Positions 5,515 to 8,222 of a stretch of 8,222 bases of DNA are shown here, piece after piece. Position 1 is the stretch's first letter, and each line of letters opens with the position of its first letter. The stretch spans positions 2,976 through 11,197 of the forward strand of contig DUKU01000161.1 in assembly GCA_013329135.1 (NCBI GenBank), in the 5' to 3' direction. Under the pieces are notes generated by a model. That model was given only the letters and a program-made list of their open reading frames with translations. It did not search any database and was not told where the DNA came from. Made by a program: the position numbers and the translations under genes. Origin of the DNA: Thermoplasmata archaeon. GTDB taxonomy: Archaea; Thermoplasmatota; Thermoplasmata; UBA10834.

Positions 5515-6462
5515 TCACACTGTCGGGGGAGGGGGAGGTGGGGGCATCTGCTGCGGGGGTCCGGCGAGGATCCCACCGCGCTTTCTCATCATGAGCAGCA
5601 CAACCACGACTACCACGACGGCTACCAGTATCCCGAGTCCGATTATGAGGATTATCATTGTATCCGAACACGCGGAGTGTTCGTACTCTGCGAGTTCAAG
5701 GGTCATGTACGGCGCTGAGTCGTCCAAGGGCGAGTACGTGGATATCTTGACCCAGCTGCTGACGTCCGAGGAATACCAGTAGACATGGGAAACGCGCGAA
5801 TCACGCGTTACCGTCATCTTCAGGCAGGAGAACGTCCCTGCATCGGTCGTGACCGTCTCCTCGGCAGCGGCGACCGAGAACGAGTAGGTCTCGACGTCCT
5901 CGTCTGACGAGGTGATGTCCATCGTCCCATTGGTCCAGTGGGTGACCGTTCTCGTGACGTTCGTCGTTTCATTCCACTCGTCACCGGTCCCGGTTTCGCC
6001 GTCAGCGAACCCGGAGAGCAACGGCGGAGAATATGTGGTGACATCCTGCATCTCCACCCTCGTGACCAGAGCCAGCGAACCTGTCCCGACGGTTATGTTC
6101 CCCCAGGCGTACATGTCCTCCCTGACGCTGGCGATACCCCCTTCAATCTCGTAGGTGTAGCCGTCGAAGACCATCTCAACGGACCCAGGGATCAGGGCGG
6201 ACCCGTCTGTCTCTCCCGCCATCGAACCGGTCACCTTCAGCACGTCAACGTCGTACGTTTCGGACCCAACGACCAAGGAGTCCTTTGCCTCAAACTCGTA
6301 CCTGAACGAGCCCGAGACCGTGATCTCTCCCAAGTCCATCTCTCCCTCGTACAGCCAATAATCGCCTTCCGAGCGGTTCACAGCCGCTGCCGGTGGAACG
6401 AACAGCGATAGAACCGCGACGAGCGCGAGAGAACACGCAAGAGTTGCCTTTACCAGCCCCAC
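5515..6462 (-). CDS. Secreted, membrane-anchored surface protein of unknown function with polyproline tail
   Basis: I do not recognise a named family. From GTG at 6462 the product is 315 residues. Residues 1-27 form a signal peptide (LACSLALVAVLSLFVPPAAA, with AAA as likely cleavage site). Residues 28-265 are a mainly beta, acidic, Thr/Ser-rich ectodomain with N-glycosylation sequons at Asn29, 122, 164, 168 and 178. A single membrane helix spans about 268-292, followed by MRKR as stop-transfer signal and a cytoplasmic tail ending in seven prolines plus Thr-Val. Topology is therefore type I: exterior domain, one anchor, short Pro-rich inside tail. The frame is open to 6555, but GTG 6462 has AAGGTG six bases upstream and places the signal peptide at the very N terminus. 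Similar signal-ectodomain-helix-polyproline proteins are common in Thermoplasmata as far as I recall; function is unknown. Confidence 0.8.
   Translation of the reverse strand: MGLVKATLACSLALVAVLSLFVPPAAAVNRSEGDYWLYEGEMDLGEITVSGSFRYEFEAKDSLVVGSETYDVDVLKVTGSMAGETDGSALIPGSVEMVFDGYTYEIEGGIASVREDMYAWGNITVGTGSLALVTRVEMQDVTTYSPPLLSGFADGETGTGDEWNETTNVTRTVTHWTNGTMDITSSDEDVETYSFSVAAAEETVTTDAGTFSCLKMTVTRDSRVSHVYWYSSDVSSWVKISTYSPLDDSAPYMTLELAEYEHSACSDTMIILIIGLGILVAVVVVVVVLLMMRKRGGILAGPPQQMPPPPPPPTV
5525..5559 (+). repeat. G-rich tract with four runs of five G (potential G-quadruplex)
   Basis: The plus strand carries GGGGG at 5525-5529, 5531-5535, 5540-5544 and 5555-5559, with intervals of 1, 4 and 10 bases. 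On the minus strand these are the CCC/CCG codons of the polyproline tail of the surface protein, just before its stop. The tract meets the usual four-run quadruplex pattern, on the template strand of the surface protein and thioesterase genes. It may simply be a by-product of the proline repeat. Confidence 0.55.
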
Positions 6463-6598
6463 CTTCGCACCTTCTGACAGATATGCTAGGTCTTCGGAGG
6501 GTTTGGAGGGCGTAAATACCTTTCCGAGAACGCAGCTCGGACCAAGCCAGTGCAAAGGAATATAATGTCAGAAACTCTAACCAAGGCCCCGATAGCGG
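6463..6598. promoter_or_regulatory. Divergent promoter region between surface protein and trpS
   Basis: This 136-base gap between divergent genes holds a box for each direction. For the minus-strand surface protein, GGTATTTA at 6513-6520, preceded by GGAAA, lies about 50 bases before the GTG and would leave a leader of about 27 bases that carries the AAGGTG ribosome site. For trpS on the plus strand, AATATAAT at 6559-6566 lies about 36 bases before the ATG, giving a leader of about 10 bases. The two boxes are about 45 bases apart, so the two transcription complexes could interfere with each other. Confidence 0.5.
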
Positions 6599-7717
6599 AT
6601 GAACAACGAATTCGTCGTCACGCCCTACGGAGTCTCGGGCGAGGTCGACTACGACGTACTGATACAGCGCTTCGGCACGAAACGCATAGACGAGCCTCTG
6701 CTGAAACGCATCTCCAAGTACGGACCTCTCCACCACATGCTGAGAAGAGAGTTATTCTACTCCCACCGAGACCTCGAATGGATCCTCGACGAGTACGACA
6801 AGGGGAACAGGTTCGCCCTGTACACCGGCCGGGGTCCTTCGGGACCCATCCACCTCGGGCATCTGATGCCCTGGACGTTCACGAAGTACCTCCAGGACGT
6901 GTTCAAGGTCAACCTCTGGTTCCAGCTCACGGACGATGAGAAGTTCATGTTCTACGACCACCTCACGCTCGAGGACACCAAGAAGTGGGGGTACGAGAAC
7001 GCCCTGGACATCATCGCGCTGGGCTTCGACCAGAAGCTCACGAAGATATTCCTCGACACGGAATACATCAAGACGATGTACCCCCTCGCCATCAGGGCTG
7101 CGAAGAAGATCAACTTCTCCACCATCAAGGCCGTGTTCGGGTTCGACAACTCGAACAACATCGGGAGCATATTCTTCACGAGCATCCAGACGGTGCCGTG
7201 CTTCCTCGAGTCGCTCGAGAAGGGCAAGAAGGTCCCATGCCTCATACCATGCGGCATAGACCAGGACCCGCACTTTAGGATCACCAGGGACGTCGCTGAG
7301 GGCCTGGGATACTACAAGCCGGCGCTCGTGCACGCGAAGCTGATGCCGTCCCTCGCGGGCGCGGAGAAGATGTCAACCTCCACCAAGGCAGACACTACGA
7401 TCTTCACCACCGACGACAAGAAGACCGTGAAGAAGAAGGTCATGAACGCGTTCACCGGCGGCCGCGTGTCGGTCGAGGAGCAGAGGAAGCTTGGCGGGAA
7501 CCCGGACATCTGCTCGGTGTTCCAGTACCAGGCGTATTTCTTCGAGCCCGACGACACGAAGCTGGCGAAGCTCCAGGCGGACTGCAGGTCGGGGGGGATC
7601 ATGTGCGGCGAGTGCAAGACGATCCTCTTCGAGAAGGTCTGGAAGTTCCTCGAGGAGCACCAGAGGCGCAGGGAGAAGGCAAAGGACGTCGTGCAGGAGT
7701 TCTTCATCCGCGACTGA
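6599..7717 (+). CDS. trpS: Tryptophanyl-tRNA synthetase (archaeal/eukaryotic type)
   Basis: A 372-residue class I aminoacyl-tRNA synthetase that charges tRNA-Trp with tryptophan using ATP in the cytosol. The N-terminal FVVTPYGVSGEVDYDVLIQRFG (5-26) is characteristic of the archaeal/eukaryotic branch. The class I HIGH signature appears as HLGH (85-88) in TGRGPSGPIHLGH. The second ATP-binding signature appears as KMSTS (257-261) in the position of KMSKS. Also conserved are FQLTDDEKF (108-116), IPCGIDQDPHFRITRD (216-231) and PALVHAKLMPSLAG (241-254). A Cys pair, CGEC, is at 336-339 in the C-terminal anticodon-binding part. Length fits the archaeal family. ATG at 6599 matches the usual N terminus; no strong Shine-Dalgarno precedes it, but a TATA-like box does. 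It is followed after 44 bases by trmO on the same strand, a translation-related pair. Confidence 0.98.
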   Translation: MNNEFVVTPYGVSGEVDYDVLIQRFGTKRIDEPLLKRISKYGPLHHMLRRELFYSHRDLEWILDEYDKGNRFALYTGRGPSGPIHLGHLMPWTFTKYLQDVFKVNLWFQLTDDEKFMFYDHLTLEDTKKWGYENALDIIALGFDQKLTKIFLDTEYIKTMYPLAIRAAKKINFSTIKAVFGFDNSNNIGSIFFTSIQTVPCFLESLEKGKKVPCLIPCGIDQDPHFRITRDVAEGLGYYKPALVHAKLMPSLAGAEKMSTSTKADTTIFTTDDKKTVKKKVMNAFTGGRVSVEEQRKLGGNPDICSVFQYQAYFFEPDDTKLAKLQADCRSGGIMCGECKTILFEKVWKFLEEHQRRREKAKDVVQEFFIRD

Positions 7718-7761
7718 GGAAGCATGATTTATCCTGCACGCCATTCCGGCATGGGACAGAG
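7718..7761 (+). promoter_or_regulatory. Candidate promoter of trmO
   Basis: TTTATC at 7728-7733 lies about 31 bases before the trmO ATG, which predicts a transcript with only about five leader bases. No Shine-Dalgarno match stands out before the ATG. The box suggests that trmO can be transcribed on its own, although read-through from trpS is equally possible. Confidence 0.4.
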
Positions 7762-8184
7762 ATGAGGCTCAGGCCGATAGCCATCGTCAGGAACGGAGTG
7801 ATGGGCGACGTCGACGACTGGGACCAGGTCGTCTCCAAGCTCGTTTTCGAACCGGAGTACGTCCCCGGTCTGTTCAAGCTGGACAGGTTCAGGCATATCT
7901 GGGTCATATTCGGCTTCCACAAGAAGAGGGGCTGGAAGCCCACGGTGCATCCGATGCACGACCCTTCCAGGCCGCTAGTGGGCGTCTTCGCCACGCGCTC
8001 CCCGAAGAGGCCGAACAAACTCGGCCTGACCAAGGTGAGACTGATAGCGGTCAGAGGGCGGACGGTCACCGTGCAAGGTCTCGACGCATACGACGGGAGC
8101 CCTGTATGGGACGTCAAGCCCTTCGATGCTGAGATCAGTGGGGCATACTGCGAGCAACGAGCTGCGGGCAAGAAAACTAGATAA
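7762..8184 (+). CDS. trmO: TrmO-family tRNA (N6-threonylcarbamoyladenosine-37) methyltransferase, short form
   Basis: A 140-residue SAM-dependent enzyme of the TrmO (YaeB/TsaA, formerly VirR) family, expected to methylate N6 of t6A at position 37 of threonine tRNA. The family fingerprints are clear: RPIAIVRNGV at the N terminus (4-13), DRFRHIWVIFGFH (41-53), the SAM-site segment GVFATRSPKRPNKLGLTKVRL (74-94), and GLDAYDGSPVWDVKPF (106-121). It lacks the extra C-terminal domain of the approximately 235-residue bacterial enzyme, as many archaeal members do. The frame is open back to 7603, inside trpS, but ATG at 7762 starts exactly where the family starts and follows a TATA-like box. The last residues are basic (AAGKKTR). 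Family is secure; exact tRNA substrate is inferred from E. coli TrmO. Confidence 0.9.
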   Translation: MRLRPIAIVRNGVMGDVDDWDQVVSKLVFEPEYVPGLFKLDRFRHIWVIFGFHKKRGWKPTVHPMHDPSRPLVGVFATRSPKRPNKLGLTKVRLIAVRGRTVTVQGLDAYDGSPVWDVKPFDAEISGAYCEQRAAGKKTR

Positions 8185-8222
8185 GACCTATGTCCGATGA
8201 ACCCAGGACATGACACATGACG

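Noticed and set aside
6752..7333. Minus-strand open frame of 193 codons opposite trpS
   Set aside because: Acidic, Val/Glu-rich shadow of the TrpRS codons; trpS is unambiguous.
8190..8211. Inverted repeat ATGTCC-N10-GGACAT downstream of trmO
   Set aside because: Only six base pairs with a ten-base loop and no T-run; expected by chance at this scale, and the window ends 11 bases later.

Overview
The window is GC-rich, densely coding DNA with an archaeal character. It holds ten protein genes, gaps of at most about 136 bases, AT-rich TATA-like boxes about 25-50 bases before several starts, an archaeal/eukaryotic-type TrpRS, an MttB-family methyltransferase, and a surface protein with a C-terminal membrane anchor and a polyproline tail. 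That combination suggests a euryarchaeote-like lineage, perhaps Thermoplasmatota. The lineage call is inference, since no rRNA or marker alignment is possible here. No RNA gene, CRISPR array or insertion sequence was seen.

Left part (1-2192, minus strand, read right to left): a compact four-gene ubiquitin-like conjugation cassette in the order E1 (1356-2192), ubiquitin-like modifier ending in Gly-Gly (1103-1351), E2 with HPN motif and active-site Cys (576-1097), and a JAMM/MPN+ isopeptidase of Rpn11 type (1-583, C terminus cut by the window edge). The genes are 4-5 bases apart or overlap by 8, so they are almost certainly one translationally coupled unit. Together they supply activation (E1), the modifier, conjugation (E2) and removal (JAMM). 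No E3 is visible, but the operon continues off the left edge. This is the standout of the window.

Middle part (2218-6462, minus strand): an M29-type metallo-aminopeptidase directly upstream of the E1, then an MttB-superfamily methyltransferase without an in-frame amber codon, a single-hotdog acyl-CoA thioesterase, and a predicted N-glycosylated, membrane-anchored surface protein. TATA-like boxes suggest that the MttB homolog, the peptidase and the E1 cassette can each be transcribed separately.

Right part (6599-8184, plus strand): tryptophanyl-tRNA synthetase and a short TrmO-family tRNA methyltransferase, a translation-related pair diverging from the surface protein gene. The last 38 bases hold no supportable gene.
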